Source of the DNA: Flavobacteriales bacterium
GTDB taxonomy: Bacteria; Bacteroidota; Bacteroidia; Flavobacteriales_G; Salibacteraceae
DNA length: 32,708 nucleotides
Direction of reading: 5' to 3'
Assembly (NCBI GenBank): GCA_013204105.1
Contig: JABMOM010000022.1
Location: 1-32,708, forward strand
The position numbers and the translations under genes are program-made. Shown piece after piece: positions 10,201-17,971 of this stretch. How positions within the stretch are numbered: the first letter of the stretch is position 1; each line of letters begins with the position of its first letter. The notes beneath the pieces are model-generated. The model was not told the origin of the DNA. It did no database searches and saw only the letters and a list, made by a program, of their open reading frames with translations.

Positions 10201-13030
10201 CTCGGCGTCAGAAGGCCTTCCTCCCAGTGTTGTTTCGGTAAACAAAAACTTCCAGGCCAACTTGGACACCTTACCTCCATTGACAATAAGCTCCAGCCCT
10301 GAAGAACGATTGAAGCATGCTCAAGTATATCAAGATTGGTCTGACGCACTCGCCTCCGAACTGGCCTTTTATGGTGAACTGATTCAATCTGCAGAGTCTA
10401 TAGAAGAACGCAATGATCTAGAAAGCCTCGCCGAAGAAATAGCCGATTTCCGAACGCAGATTGAAGATAAGGTAGATCAAATCAATGCCTCGGTCAACAG
10501 CGAGGAAATGGCCCAAGCAATCAATGCGTCGCAAGGATCAGTTCAACAACAGATCTATGAATTTGTAGACAACTATAATGCAAGTGCCTTCCAACAAATC
10601 GAAGCACAAATCCAAAAGAATCCTAATCCAGTCTTAAGAAAAGCTGAGCTGGAAACCCTCAATAAAAACTGGATGATTGCGCTTCAAAACGAAAAAGTAA
10701 AGACCGAAGCGAGGATCACCAACACCCAAGACCCTACACAAAAAGAAGCATTGACTGCCAAACTGATCGATTTGAACGTTCAAAAAGAGCGCGTACAAGT
10801 ATCGTTGGATTCACTGAATCCAAACCTCGCGGTGAACGGTCCTTCTGCTCCATCAAATGTGATGGTGAAGGGAAGTGAGCGCTTTGAAGGCTACATCCCG
10901 GTGGAAAACGAATCCGTTGAAACTTATGCGGCAGAAGCCAGCACAAAAGCAGAGGCAACGACACAAGCAAAGAGCCAAGTGGATGCCCTAGAGACTGAGC
11001 TGGCCGAAACGAAAAAGAAGAAAAAGCGACGAGAAATCCAAGAGGATCTAGACGCAAGAGAAAAGCAGTTGAAAATCGTTCAAATGGAATCGGCATTCTA
11101 CCAGGAAGCCGAACAAAAACTATCTGCTGTCGAGACCCAAGTACTCACTATGGATGCCAGCCAGAAACTTCCCTCAGAGAAACAAGCGACCATCGCGACA
11201 GACTTGAAAGCTGAGGCAGATAACATGTCGCTGAATGCGCGTACTGCGATGCAAGAGGCGGAGGCAATTCGCAAGAAGAAAGAACGCTTGCCCGCTATCG
11301 CTGAAGCTCAAAAAATGCAGGACGATGCCATGATCGTGCAGCAAAAGGCAAACCTAGCTTCAAACTTAGCAGTTGAAATGAAGGCAGTGGAGACGGCAAC
11401 GATTGAGCAGAACTTCATTATCCTGCCTGGACAAGAGGTCGTATTGCCTGCTACAGAACGCACCTTGAATCCGAATGAAAAAGAGGACGTTCGCTTCACC
11501 GTTGAATACTTGGATTACAACGACCAAAAAATCATCGCCGACTCGATCCGCAGAGAGGTGTCTAAATTGCGTCAATTGAAAGCCCAGTTCAGTGAGCGTG
11601 GTAGTGGGTTATTAGAACAATCCGCCACGGCTCCGCTCGAAGCTGCCAATGGAAACACTCGGGTGGCACTCGCGAACCAAGCCTACGAAGATTTTGAGCG
11701 TTCGGATAGTCTTTCGACCATGATTGCCCAGCTGACACGCGAGGCAACCTACATTGAAAACGAAGCGAATCGGCAGCTGCTTTCGCGCCCTGAAGAAGCG
11801 TACATGAACGTCCTCGCCTTCTATAGTGACGAGCCGAAAAATGACGTAGCCGTTGAAGACGTTACGCTTCCTCCGGTTCCAGATCAAATGGACCTCTCTC
11901 AGAATGATCAAACGCAAACAAACACGCGGGAAGTCGATCCTCTAAACCAAGGGGAAGCCTTTAAACTCAACGCTCCTGTAGCTGAAGATAACAGTCGCCT
12001 GCAAGTCCAGGAGGATGTGCTTACACAAACGATATTCGAAATTGAAGAAACGAGTTCGGGAAGCACCTACAGCGAATCCAACCCAATCCCGGTTGACCCG
12101 CCTCTTCCGAGTGGGTTGATGTACAAAGTACAGATTGGTGCATTTAGAAACGCAATTCGACAGGATGCATTCAAAGGCATCTCACCGATTGTGGGCGAGT
12201 CAACCACACAAGGATTTATCCGCTATTCTGCTGGAGAGTTCAGCAATTTCTACCAGGCTGATGCCGCTAAGTCACGCATTCAAACCATCGGTTACCAAGA
12301 CGCTTTCGTGGTTGCCTATTTAAACGGAAAGCGCGTTTCAATGACGCAAGCCCGTGCAGTAGAAGGAGGTGCACCAATCGCTTCTGTTGTCCCTCAGGGC
12401 GGAGGAGGTGGTGGCGGAAACGTTGGCGGAACCAGACCAAGCGCACCGATCCAGACTCAATTTATCCAGCAAGGACCATTAGAAATTCAAGCCGTAGAGA
12501 ACATCCCCGGTAGTTTCTATACCGTGCAAGTAGGAGTGTACTCCAAACCAGTGGGTTCGGCAGACATTTACAACATGACCCCTCTTCTGCAGGAAAACCT
12601 GGCCGGTGGACTTTATCGCTATACCACCGGTAAATTCGATAACGAAAACGATGCGACCCGAGCACGAGATGAGGCACGGGCACTCGGTGTAACGGATGCA
12701 TTTGTCACAGCCTATCGAGACGGAGTGCGCGTGGGTGTTGAACAGATCAGAGGGACCACAAGTGGAACGCCAACACCTGTCCAACGTGCGCCTCAAGCTG
12801 TCGCCGGAGGAAGCTTCCGCATCATCCTCGGCACCTACAGCGGTGATGTTCCCGTGCAACAAGCTTCACAAATCTTGATGCTCAGTAACGAAGGGGTTGA
12901 TAAAGTTTCTAATCCGGATGGAAGTAGTTCTTATTACTACGGGGCTTTCAGTTCGCAAGCGGAAGCTGATCAACGAGCTCAAGATCTTCGGGGCAAAGGA
13001 TTAACACAAGCACAGGCCGAGAAGTTGTGA
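7214..13030 (+). CDS. TPR / PD40 / coiled-coil / triple-SPOR envelope protein
   Basis: A 1938-residue exported protein starting at a TTG codon, with signal peptide NIRTYTAVLLLTLFAQVSLHAQ. Residues about 25-140 carry TPR-like helices (NEQALELFQQEDYEEASKMY). Residues about 205-345 carry PD40 beta-propeller motifs (YPFIHPEGNTLYFASKG, GGYDIFKSTR). Residues about 460-1500 are Glu/Lys/Gln-rich coiled coil, interrupted by Ser/Thr-rich linkers near 760-825 and 940-985. The C terminus has three SPOR domains, starting near 1635 (MYKVQIGAFR), 1766 (FYTVQVGVYS) and 1866 (FRIILGTYSG). A poly-Gly linker near 1730 separates the first two. SPOR domains bind peptidoglycan stripped of stem peptides, often at division sites, so this is probably a periplasmic wall-binding scaffold. 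TPR-PD40 architecture also occurs in the T9SS protein PorE, but the OmpA-like domain is absent. Exact role unknown. Confidence 0.9.
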   Translation: MNIRTYTAVLLLTLFAQVSLHAQESEEELNEQALELFQQEDYEEASKMYSTLLSINLQSAEYNYRFGVCQLFTIQDKEEPIKYLKFATEQQDAPPLAYFYYGLGLHLNYRFDKAIEQYQKYKPLSSKKEPESALIDHHIEQCKQGKNLVSSFTDISVVQRSVLPRSDFYRNYDLTDFGGKIIVKPEDFMSEEDKKRDAKLLMYFQQDADLIYFASFSEKNATGKDLYFIQKLGTGWTTPEKLDATINTVLDEDYPFIHPEGNTLYFASKGHNSMGGYDIFKSTRRGDGTWSPPVNMEFAINTPWDDFMFISDLEETTAWFASNRETTNKQVTVYRIGMERIPLDLTLIKGVFEYEGSKKAKITVEDMVQNKTIGVYEADRQFGNYLLDLKGSGKYKFLVEAEESDAIHSGIVELPREKGLKQFRQEMKLVMVDGQEQLQIINHFDDPIEDEQLLTAEILKRQASLSVNATEEDIESTLEIIDDGSISTGAGDKMDDAPREERLALAERAIRTLEEETQMLNAKASTLYDVAQQKKSGSESMEVAEAAIAAELTSNYRKEAERREVAIAQMEGTLGVLKSGGIDDGAFNAQYTQLAATKNNFISLEKFEDNLEENFEKRLNPTISAYETKLAEVEELESSIDAIDEEVAYYRQEIENTKDDLIKEELETQIAEAESAKPEKEASLDRASKELVALVQQKDNALTYYNATKDLLQLAETYADPNLVKVDVGSLNRLQGELNEKAKSDPALLAFVSPKEADLAMEESLSESRKTDTPGNDTETASLENTPGETATSNSGQAGSSTDPSNDASTTSMAGSEASNNLNDQIKAIEAEESQPEIVSGDLDQYFTREIENAGNAEDPIIAESRKAELYDSWAENIGVRIDSLQGAKRLETKGRKLVEIDDQIKALEVEKAAKEDLAMQSYQSIANLSDQAASNAVTARTEGATSGETESDGTELADNTSTTSNNQETTSNTSIEGTQNQNTISPVDVSAPLNASASEGLPPSVVSVNKNFQANLDTLPPLTISSSPEERLKHAQVYQDWSDALASELAFYGELIQSAESIEERNDLESLAEEIADFRTQIEDKVDQINASVNSEEMAQAINASQGSVQQQIYEFVDNYNASAFQQIEAQIQKNPNPVLRKAELETLNKNWMIALQNEKVKTEARITNTQDPTQKEALTAKLIDLNVQKERVQVSLDSLNPNLAVNGPSAPSNVMVKGSERFEGYIPVENESVETYAAEASTKAEATTQAKSQVDALETELAETKKKKKRREIQEDLDAREKQLKIVQMESAFYQEAEQKLSAVETQVLTMDASQKLPSEKQATIATDLKAEADNMSLNARTAMQEAEAIRKKKERLPAIAEAQKMQDDAMIVQQKANLASNLAVEMKAVETATIEQNFIILPGQEVVLPATERTLNPNEKEDVRFTVEYLDYNDQKIIADSIRREVSKLRQLKAQFSERGSGLLEQSATAPLEAANGNTRVALANQAYEDFERSDSLSTMIAQLTREATYIENEANRQLLSRPEEAYMNVLAFYSDEPKNDVAVEDVTLPPVPDQMDLSQNDQTQTNTREVDPLNQGEAFKLNAPVAEDNSRLQVQEDVLTQTIFEIEETSSGSTYSESNPIPVDPPLPSGLMYKVQIGAFRNAIRQDAFKGISPIVGESTTQGFIRYSAGEFSNFYQADAAKSRIQTIGYQDAFVVAYLNGKRVSMTQARAVEGGAPIASVVPQGGGGGGGNVGGTRPSAPIQTQFIQQGPLEIQAVENIPGSFYTVQVGVYSKPVGSADIYNMTPLLQENLAGGLYRYTTGKFDNENDATRARDEARALGVTDAFVTAYRDGVRVGVEQIRGTTSGTPTPVQRAPQAVAGGSFRIILGTYSGDVPVQQASQILMLSNEGVDKVSNPDGSSSYYYGAFSSQAEADQRAQDLRGKGLTQAQAEKL

Positions 13031-13055
13031 CGGTGGCGCGCAGCGCTTATTTTTG
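13025..13055 (+). promoter_or_regulatory. Promoter for clpS (TTG-N20-TATTTTTG)
   Basis: TTG at 13025-13027, a 20-base spacer, and a perfect TAnnTTTG element at 13048-13055. It overlaps the end of the SPOR-protein gene. The predicted transcription start near 13062 lies inside the first codons of the longest clpS reading frame, which bears on where clpS begins. Confidence 0.5.
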
Positions 13056-13355
13056 ATGTCCTCAAAAACCAGTGCGATGCGCTTTGCTACAGAAACACAA
13101 GAGATCACGGATGAACAAGTAGAAACGGCTGAACCCGTAGCCTTGATGCTCTACAACGACGACGAGAACACCTTCGACCATGTGATCGATTCACTCATAG
13201 ACATTTGCCGACATTCCTCTGAGCAAGCTGAACAAGTTGCTTGGATCGTACATACCAAGGGTAAGTGCGATGTGAAACACGGCGAATTGGAGAAACTTCA
13301 CCCCCTTTGCAAACAACTTCAACAACGCGGACTAGCTGCCGTGATCGAACCATGA
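13056..13355 (+). CDS. clpS: ATP-dependent Clp protease adaptor ClpS
   Basis: ClpS delivers N-end-rule substrates to the ClpA/ClpC-ClpP protease in the cytoplasm. The 99-residue product has the family core LMLYNDDENTFDHVIDSL, where the NDD region recognises the destabilising N-terminal residue, followed by AWIVHTKGKCDVKHG with the conserved His. The N-terminal 30 residues form the usual flexible extension. The ATG at 13056 is the first candidate, but a perfect -7 element ends at 13055. A message from that promoter could only use the next ATG at 13077 (92 residues, starting MRFATET), so the true start may be 13077. The stop overlaps the start of the M48 gene as ATGA. Confidence 0.92.
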   Translation: MSSKTSAMRFATETQEITDEQVETAEPVALMLYNDDENTFDHVIDSLIDICRHSSEQAEQVAWIVHTKGKCDVKHGELEKLHPLCKQLQQRGLAAVIEP

Positions 13356-14143
13356 AAAGATTTCTTCCCATACTAGCTTTGACCCTCTTTTTGATCTCCT
13401 GCTCAAAGGTTCCGATCACTGGAAGAAGGCAAATGAATATGCTTCCCGAAAGCCAGCTCATGTCCATGAGCCTCACAGCTTATCAGTCCTTTCTTTCCGA
13501 AAATCAGGCCTTGGCCAACGGCGATCAGGACACCAGAAACGTTAGAGAAGTAGGTAGTAAAATATCCAAGTCAGTGGAGAAATTCCTTAGTGATAAGGGA
13601 CAATCAAAGCGCGTTAAAGGCTTCGAGTGGGAATTCAATGTCGTAGATGACCCAACAGTAAACGCTTGGTGCATGCCAGGTGGGAAAGTGGTCTTCTACA
13701 CGGGCATCCTACCCATTACCAAAACGGCAAGCGGCATCGCCGTTGTCATGGGACACGAAATAGCCCATGCAGTTGCACGCCATGGAAACGAGCGCATGAG
13801 CCAAGGGCTCATCGTTCAAGCAGGCGGCATTGGACTTTCCGTGGCCTTGCAACAACAACCAGAACTCGCCCAAGGACTCTTACTTCAATCCTTTGGAATC
13901 GGTAGTCAATTAGGCATGTTGAAATTCTCGCGCACCCATGAATCGGAGGCTGACAAAATGGGATTGATCTTCATGGCGATGGCCGGATACAATCCTCAGG
14001 AGGCCGTGGAATTTTGGAAACGCATGGCTGCCCTCGGTGGACAGAAACCACCAGAATTTTTAAGCACGCACCCTAGCAATGAAACGCGAATCGCCGACCT
14101 CGAAGCTTTCATGCCAGAAGCGATGAAGTACTACAAGAAATAA
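13352..14143 (+). CDS. M48-family metalloprotease, lipoprotein
   Basis: A 263-residue zinc endopeptidase predicted to be anchored in the envelope. The start at 13352 gives a lipoprotein signal (MKRFLPILALTLFLISC, Cys17 lipidated) and an ATGA overlap with clpS; longer in-frame starts lie inside clpS. The active site HEIAHAVARHGNERM supplies zinc ligands His135 and His139 and catalytic Glu136, and HESEADKMG supplies the third ligand Glu197. Length and layout match the M48C group (LoiP/YcaL-type), which degrades misfolded envelope proteins. Conserved Asn in DDPTVNAWCMPGGKV is typical of the family. It is followed after 8 bp by nfeD, so it probably belongs to a clpS-M48-nfeD-floA operon. Confidence 0.93.
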   Translation: MKRFLPILALTLFLISCSKVPITGRRQMNMLPESQLMSMSLTAYQSFLSENQALANGDQDTRNVREVGSKISKSVEKFLSDKGQSKRVKGFEWEFNVVDDPTVNAWCMPGGKVVFYTGILPITKTASGIAVVMGHEIAHAVARHGNERMSQGLIVQAGGIGLSVALQQQPELAQGLLLQSFGIGSQLGMLKFSRTHESEADKMGLIFMAMAGYNPQEAVEFWKRMAALGGQKPPEFLSTHPSNETRIADLEAFMPEAMKYYKK

Positions 14144-14151
14144 CCAGCCCA

Positions 14152-14610
14152 ATGAGCCCAACCATCATCATCCTTCTATTGGTCATTGCGATTGGTCTGG
14201 TACTCGTCGAAATCTTTCTTGTTCCAGGGGTAGGAATACCTGGTATTGCAGGAGCGTTATTGATGCTGGCATGCCTCGTCTTGGCCTATAACGTCAGTCC
14301 TACTTTCGGGAATTATACCCTAGCCGCTACGGGACTCATCTCCATTGGGCTCGTCCTACTCGCCTTTCGAGCAAAGACCTGGCAAAAACTCAGTTTGAAA
14401 TCGGGCATCGACTCCAAAGTGGATCGACCCATCGAAGGCTTAGCGGTAGGCGACGTTGGCGAGGCGATCAGTCGAATGAATCCAATGGGAAAAGCCATGT
14501 TCCACGACCACTTCTACGAGGTGAGCTCGAAGGGCGACTATATCGACGCACATTCCTCGGTTGAAATCACTAACATTGAAGGAACCAAGATTACGGTAAT
14601 AAAGAAATAA
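14152..14610 (+). CDS. NfeD-like membrane protein
   Basis: A 152-residue member of the short NfeD family. The N-terminal half has two or three membrane segments, with the characteristic VEIFLVPGVGIPGIAG turn between the first two. The C-terminal part (GDVGEAISRMNPMGKAMF to the end) is the small OB-fold NfeD domain, probably cytoplasmic. NfeD proteins are almost always encoded beside a flotillin or stomatin homologue and are thought to act with it. Here floA begins 3 bp after the stop, which strongly supports that pairing. The serine-protease domain of long NfeD proteins is absent. Confidence 0.9.
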   Translation: MSPTIIILLLVIAIGLVLVEIFLVPGVGIPGIAGALLMLACLVLAYNVSPTFGNYTLAATGLISIGLVLLAFRAKTWQKLSLKSGIDSKVDRPIEGLAVGDVGEAISRMNPMGKAMFHDHFYEVSSKGDYIDAHSSVEITNIEGTKITVIKK

Positions 14611-14613
14611 CAC

Positions 14614-15633
14614 ATGTTAGAAGGAATAGGCCTATTGATTCTCGTTGTAATCCTCTCCATAGTCGGACTTTGGGTACTCCTCTACTTTGTACCGGTCGGA
14701 CTCTGGTTTCAAGCAGTTTTAACCACTACCGACGTTTCGTTGATCGACCTGATCTTCATGCGTTGGAGAAAGGTGCCACCTAGCATCATCGTAAACGCGA
14801 TGATCAATGCGAAAAAAGCGGGAATAGAGATCAGTTCGGACAAGATGGAAGCCCACTTCTTGGCGGGTGGACATGTGCAAAACGTGGTCAACGCGCTTAT
14901 TTCTGCAGACAAGGCAAACATCCCGCTCGATTTCAACATGGCAACAGCGATCGACCTAGCAGGTCGTGATGTGTTTGAGGCGGTGACGATGAGTGTGAAT
15001 CCTAAAGTGATCGATACTCCTCCGGTAACGGCGGTTGCGAAAGACGGTATTCAGCTCATTGCGAAAGCAAGGGTTACTGTGCGTGCCAACATCAATCAAT
15101 TGGTGGGTGGAGCCGGCGAAGACACCATCCTAGCCCGTGTGGGTGAAGGCATCGTTACTTCTATTGGTTCGGCAGAGAGCCACAAGAAAGTCCTTGAGAA
15201 CCCAGACAGCATTTCAAAGGTTGTGCTCGCACGTGGATTGGATTCAGGAACGGCATTTGAAATCCTTTCGATTGACATCGCAGACGTTGACATCGGAAAG
15301 AACATCGGAGCCGAACTTCAGATCGACCAAGCCGAAGCAGATAAGAACATTGCCCAAGCACGCGCTGAAGAACGCCGTGCAATGGCGGTAGCCCTTGAGC
15401 AGGAAATGAAGGCCAAGGCCCAAGAGGCGAAAGCACGCGTAATCGAAGCGGAAGCTGAGATACCTAAGGCAATCGCCGAAGCATTCCGAAGCGGAAACCT
15501 TGGCATCATGGATTACCAGCGTTACCGCAATATCATGGCGGATACAGAGATGCGCGAGAACATCGCCAACCCTAAGGACAAAGGTCCACTAGGCGGAAGC
15601 AACCCGAGCAATAAAGGAAAAGGAGATAGCTAA
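14614..15633 (+). CDS. floA: Flotillin-like protein FloA
   Basis: A 339-residue bacterial flotillin that forms oligomers in the inner membrane and organises functional membrane domains. The sequence starts with a hydrophobic hairpin ([20 protein letters not shown], then [10 protein letters not shown]). A SPFH-type core follows, with segments such as [21 protein letters not shown] and [20 protein letters not shown]. The C-terminal region from about 250 is an Ala/Glu-rich coiled coil ([19 protein letters not shown]), and the family motif [13 protein letters not shown] lies near the end. Length matches FloA. It forms a tight pair with nfeD and ends 2 bp from the convergent tpiA gene. Confidence 0.96.
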   Translation: MLEGIGLLILVVILSIVGLWVLLYFVPVGLWFQAVLTTTDVSLIDLIFMRWRKVPPSIIVNAMINAKKAGIEISSDKMEAHFLAGGHVQNVVNALISADKANIPLDFNMATAIDLAGRDVFEAVTMSVNPKVIDTPPVTAVAKDGIQLIAKARVTVRANINQLVGGAGEDTILARVGEGIVTSIGSAESHKKVLENPDSISKVVLARGLDSGTAFEILSIDIADVDIGKNIGAELQIDQAEADKNIAQARAEERRAMAVALEQEMKAKAQEAKARVIEAEAEIPKAIAEAFRSGNLGIMDYQRYRNIMADTEMRENIANPKDKGPLGGSNPSNKGKGDS

Positions 15634-15635
15634 GA

Positions 15636-16397
15636 TCAGGCGCGAATGATCGCGCTGAAATCAGCAGCTTTCAACGAAGCTCCACCGATGAGACCTCCGT
15701 CTACATCTGGCTGAGAGAGCAATGCGTTTGCGTTGTCTGGCTTCATGCTTCCCCCATAGAGGATGCGCACTGCAGCGGCAACCTCTTGATCGAAGGCCTC
15801 AGCGATGAGTTGACGGATCAAGGCATGCATCTCTTGCGCTTGTTCAGGACTAGCGGTTTCACCGGTTCCAATGGCCCAAACTGGTTCATAAGCAATCACG
15901 GTTTTCAGCATGTCTCCACGAGACAAGGTCAACACAGTGGTTGAAAGCTGTTGCGTCACGACGCGCTTATGCTGTTCTGATTTTCTATCCTGCAGCTGTT
16001 CTCCACAACAGAAATAAGGTGTGAGCTGTGCGCCTAAAGCAAGTTTTGTCTTCGCGAGTAGGGTTTCGTTGGACTCCTGAAAGTACTCACGACGCTCGGA
16101 GTGACCGATGAGTACGGCATTTACCCCAACCTCGCGGAGCATGCTCGCTGAGAGTTCACCTGTATACGCCCCATTCTCTGTAGATGCGCAATTTTGGACG
16201 CCAACCGCAATGCCGCTTTTGGCATGCTGGATGAATTCAAACACGTGCCGTGTATATAGGGATGGAGGAAAGATGGCGACGTCCGCATCCTTCCAATTGC
16301 CTTCTCCTTCTGCATGCGCCAACTCAGCCACGAGTGTCAAAGCCTCGTTCCAGTGCGTATTCATCTTCCAATTGCCTGCTATCAGTCGTCTTCGCAT
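15636..16397 (-). CDS. tpiA: Triose-phosphate isomerase
   Basis: TpiA interconverts dihydroxyacetone phosphate and glyceraldehyde-3-phosphate in glycolysis and gluconeogenesis. The 253-residue product has the usual length and all key motifs: GNWKMN with catalytic Lys11, IGHSERREYF with the electrophilic His, AYEPVWAIGTG with the catalytic Glu and loop 6, and the phosphate-binding segments ILYGGSMKPDNA and DGGLIGGASLKA. It follows the DoxX-family gene on the same strand with a 50-bp gap, a pairing I remember from many Bacteroidota genomes. It converges on floA. Confidence 0.97.
   Translation of the reverse strand: MRRRLIAGNWKMNTHWNEALTLVAELAHAEGEGNWKDADVAIFPPSLYTRHVFEFIQHAKSGIAVGVQNCASTENGAYTGELSASMLREVGVNAVLIGHSERREYFQESNETLLAKTKLALGAQLTPYFCCGEQLQDRKSEQHKRVVTQQLSTTVLTLSRGDMLKTVIAYEPVWAIGTGETASPEQAQEMHALIRQLIAEAFDQEVAAAVRILYGGSMKPDNANALLSQPDVDGGLIGGASLKAADFSAIIRA
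15640..15655. terminator. Hairpin at the floA/tpiA convergence
   Basis: GCGCGA-ATGA-TCGCGC forms a perfect 6-bp stem with a 4-base loop, starting 7 bases after the floA stop and inside the last codons of tpiA. It could act for both strands, but there is no T-run, so termination is only a suggestion. Confidence 0.3.
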
Positions 16398-16401
16398 AGT
16401 G

Positions 16402-16422
16402 CAATATTAAAACGCACGTGCG
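16402..16422 (-). promoter_or_regulatory. tpiA leader with palindrome and -7-like element
   Basis: On the minus strand TAATATTG (16402-16409) is one mismatch from TAnnTTTG and lies just before the tpiA start. Directly upstream is a perfect 10-base palindrome, CGCACGTGCG (16413-16422), which could be an operator. A TTTTG lies farther upstream at 16434-16438, 3-4 bases off the usual spacing. Confidence 0.3.
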
Positions 16423-16447
16423 AGTTGGCAGGCAAAAGATGGGAATA

Positions 16448-17794
16448 CTATTTCAGCAGGGTCGACTTGATCTCGTCGTAGGTCGGAACGTCATTGTAAT
16501 GCCACTTGCCAATCACGGTCCCTTCCTTCAGCAGCAGGAGACCAGGATTCGAGCGGATGATGGTCTTGAGCATTGTGGCGTCACCTGTCAAAACATCGTA
16601 GGCCACTTGATTGTCGTGGCGATACGGTTCCACTTCTGTGTAGGAGTTGGCAGACAGTCCGTACATATACGGGCCACCGTCTGGATCGTTCATCGCGCCT
16701 TCATTCACAGTATTAAACGCCGCTTGTGCCGCGGCATTCGCTTTCATAATGTCATAGCTGATGACCAAGAAAATGTACGGCTCAGCAAGAATATCTTCCG
16801 TCAAGCCGTTGCCTTCGCTGTCTTCCAAGACAAAATCATGGATCGGTGGTTCACAGCCTTTAAAGATCAACTCAGTCTCTCGGTCTACGAATTCAGCCCC
16901 TGCGATATTCCAAGGTTCTTCTTCCGTTGTATAGGTATTGACCTCACCATTCACTTTGTAGTACCAGGTGTCCTCGTAAACATCCTGCGGCGCGTCCGGT
17001 GGACATTCTTTGAGTTCCGCTATGTTGTTGCCAATTCGATAGGGTCTAAAATCCTTTATTGGAAGATGCTCAATGCAGTAATAGGCAAAGCCAAAACTCA
17101 TGAGCGTGGCTCCCGCAGCCATGATCCAATCTCGGTTGGCGTGGGTCATGAATTGTTTGATACCCAGCAACAACCCGAAGCTGACCAAGGAGAACCAAAT
17201 AGGAAAGGACCACCCCAATATGCCCAATGCGAAACCCGCGATCAGTACAGTAGAAATGCCCAAGTTGACAAGATCCGTCGGCAAGTCTGAAGGTTTCGTG
17301 ATGTTCCGGTTTTTAAAAATCACGCCCGTGAACACCAAAAGCACCAAATCCTTCACAAAGGACTCCCAAGGATCCAGTTTGATGGCATCCCCGAAGCAGC
17401 CACAATCTTTCATGTAGCTATAATCCTCGCGAATAATGAACCCAAACAGTCCTTCCAAAGATCCTGTGATGCCGGATTCAGGGTTGTCGAATAACCAATT
17501 GGCAATGGCCGTATATCCAGTGAGAAAGGTGAAGAATATCATTAGGATGAGCAAAGACCACCCTGCGAGTCTCATCCGCGCTCCAAACAGCACGGCTACA
17601 CCAAGCACGATCTCTGCCACGCAAACCAATACGCTCAATTCAAGTGCCCATCCATCTGCCCATGGCATGTTCAGCACACCAGGAGCGAAGTAATCGTTCA
17701 ACTTATAAGAGAATCCAATAGGGTCGTTGGCCTTGATCAATCCCGATACAATGAAGAGGGAACCTACGAGAAGTCTTGAGATGCGGTTTAGCAT
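16448..17794 (-). CDS. DoxX / BT_3928-family membrane protein
   Basis: A 448-residue inner-membrane protein. The N-terminal part (about 1-150) is DoxX-like with four predicted membrane segments (MLNRISRLLVGSLFIVSGLI; EIVLGVAVLFGARMRLAGW). A CGCFGDAIKL motif follows, with paired cysteines as in methylamine-utilisation or thiol-redox relatives of DoxX. More membrane segments run to about 245. The C-terminal 200 residues are soluble and resemble a degenerate thioredoxin fold (PYIFLVISYDIMKAN; SNPGLLLLKEGTVIGKWHYND), but with no CxxC. The family is common in Bacteroidota directly before tpiA, as here. Its biochemical role is unknown; a redox function is an inference from the cysteines and fold. 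Confidence 0.9.
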   Translation of the reverse strand: MLNRISRLLVGSLFIVSGLIKANDPIGFSYKLNDYFAPGVLNMPWADGWALELSVLVCVAEIVLGVAVLFGARMRLAGWSLLILMIFFTFLTGYTAIANWLFDNPESGITGSLEGLFGFIIREDYSYMKDCGCFGDAIKLDPWESFVKDLVLLVFTGVIFKNRNITKPSDLPTDLVNLGISTVLIAGFALGILGWSFPIWFSLVSFGLLLGIKQFMTHANRDWIMAAGATLMSFGFAYYCIEHLPIKDFRPYRIGNNIAELKECPPDAPQDVYEDTWYYKVNGEVNTYTTEEEPWNIAGAEFVDRETELIFKGCEPPIHDFVLEDSEGNGLTEDILAEPYIFLVISYDIMKANAAAQAAFNTVNEGAMNDPDGGPYMYGLSANSYTEVEPYRHDNQVAYDVLTGDATMLKTIIRSNPGLLLLKEGTVIGKWHYNDVPTYDEIKSTLLK

Positions 17795-17815
17795 GGTCGT
17801 GTCTTAGTTGGATAA

Positions 17816-17823
17816 CAAAAATA
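17816..17823 (-). promoter_or_regulatory. -7 element of the DoxX-tpiA operon
   Basis: On the minus strand TATTTTTG matches TAnnTTTG exactly and lies 21 bases before the DoxX-family start codon. No clear TTG is found at the -33 position. Confidence 0.4.
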
Positions 17824-17944
17824 AAACCTCTGCGTCGCCATGATGTTCGATTAACAGGTGGTTAACGTCCTGACCATTTGATGAGACTTTACATCAATTC
17901 TAACGTGTCGTCAATAGATCGTTATCGTCGGTGGTCCAAATTAC

Positions 17945-17952
17945 TATTCTTG
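17945..17952 (+). promoter_or_regulatory. Possible -7 element of the hydrolase gene
   Basis: TATTCTTG, one mismatch from TAnnTTTG, lies 19 bases before the start at 17972, with TTA instead of TTG about 20 bases upstream. This is weak support. The remainder of the 177-bp divergent gap shows no other clear site. Confidence 0.25.
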
Positions 17953-17971
17953 CTTATCAAACGGTTTCGCC

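Noticed and set aside
16418-17290. 290-residue plus-strand open frame
   Set aside because: It lies entirely opposite the DoxX-family gene, whose membrane segments and CGCFG motif are clearly coding. The antisense product shows no known motif.
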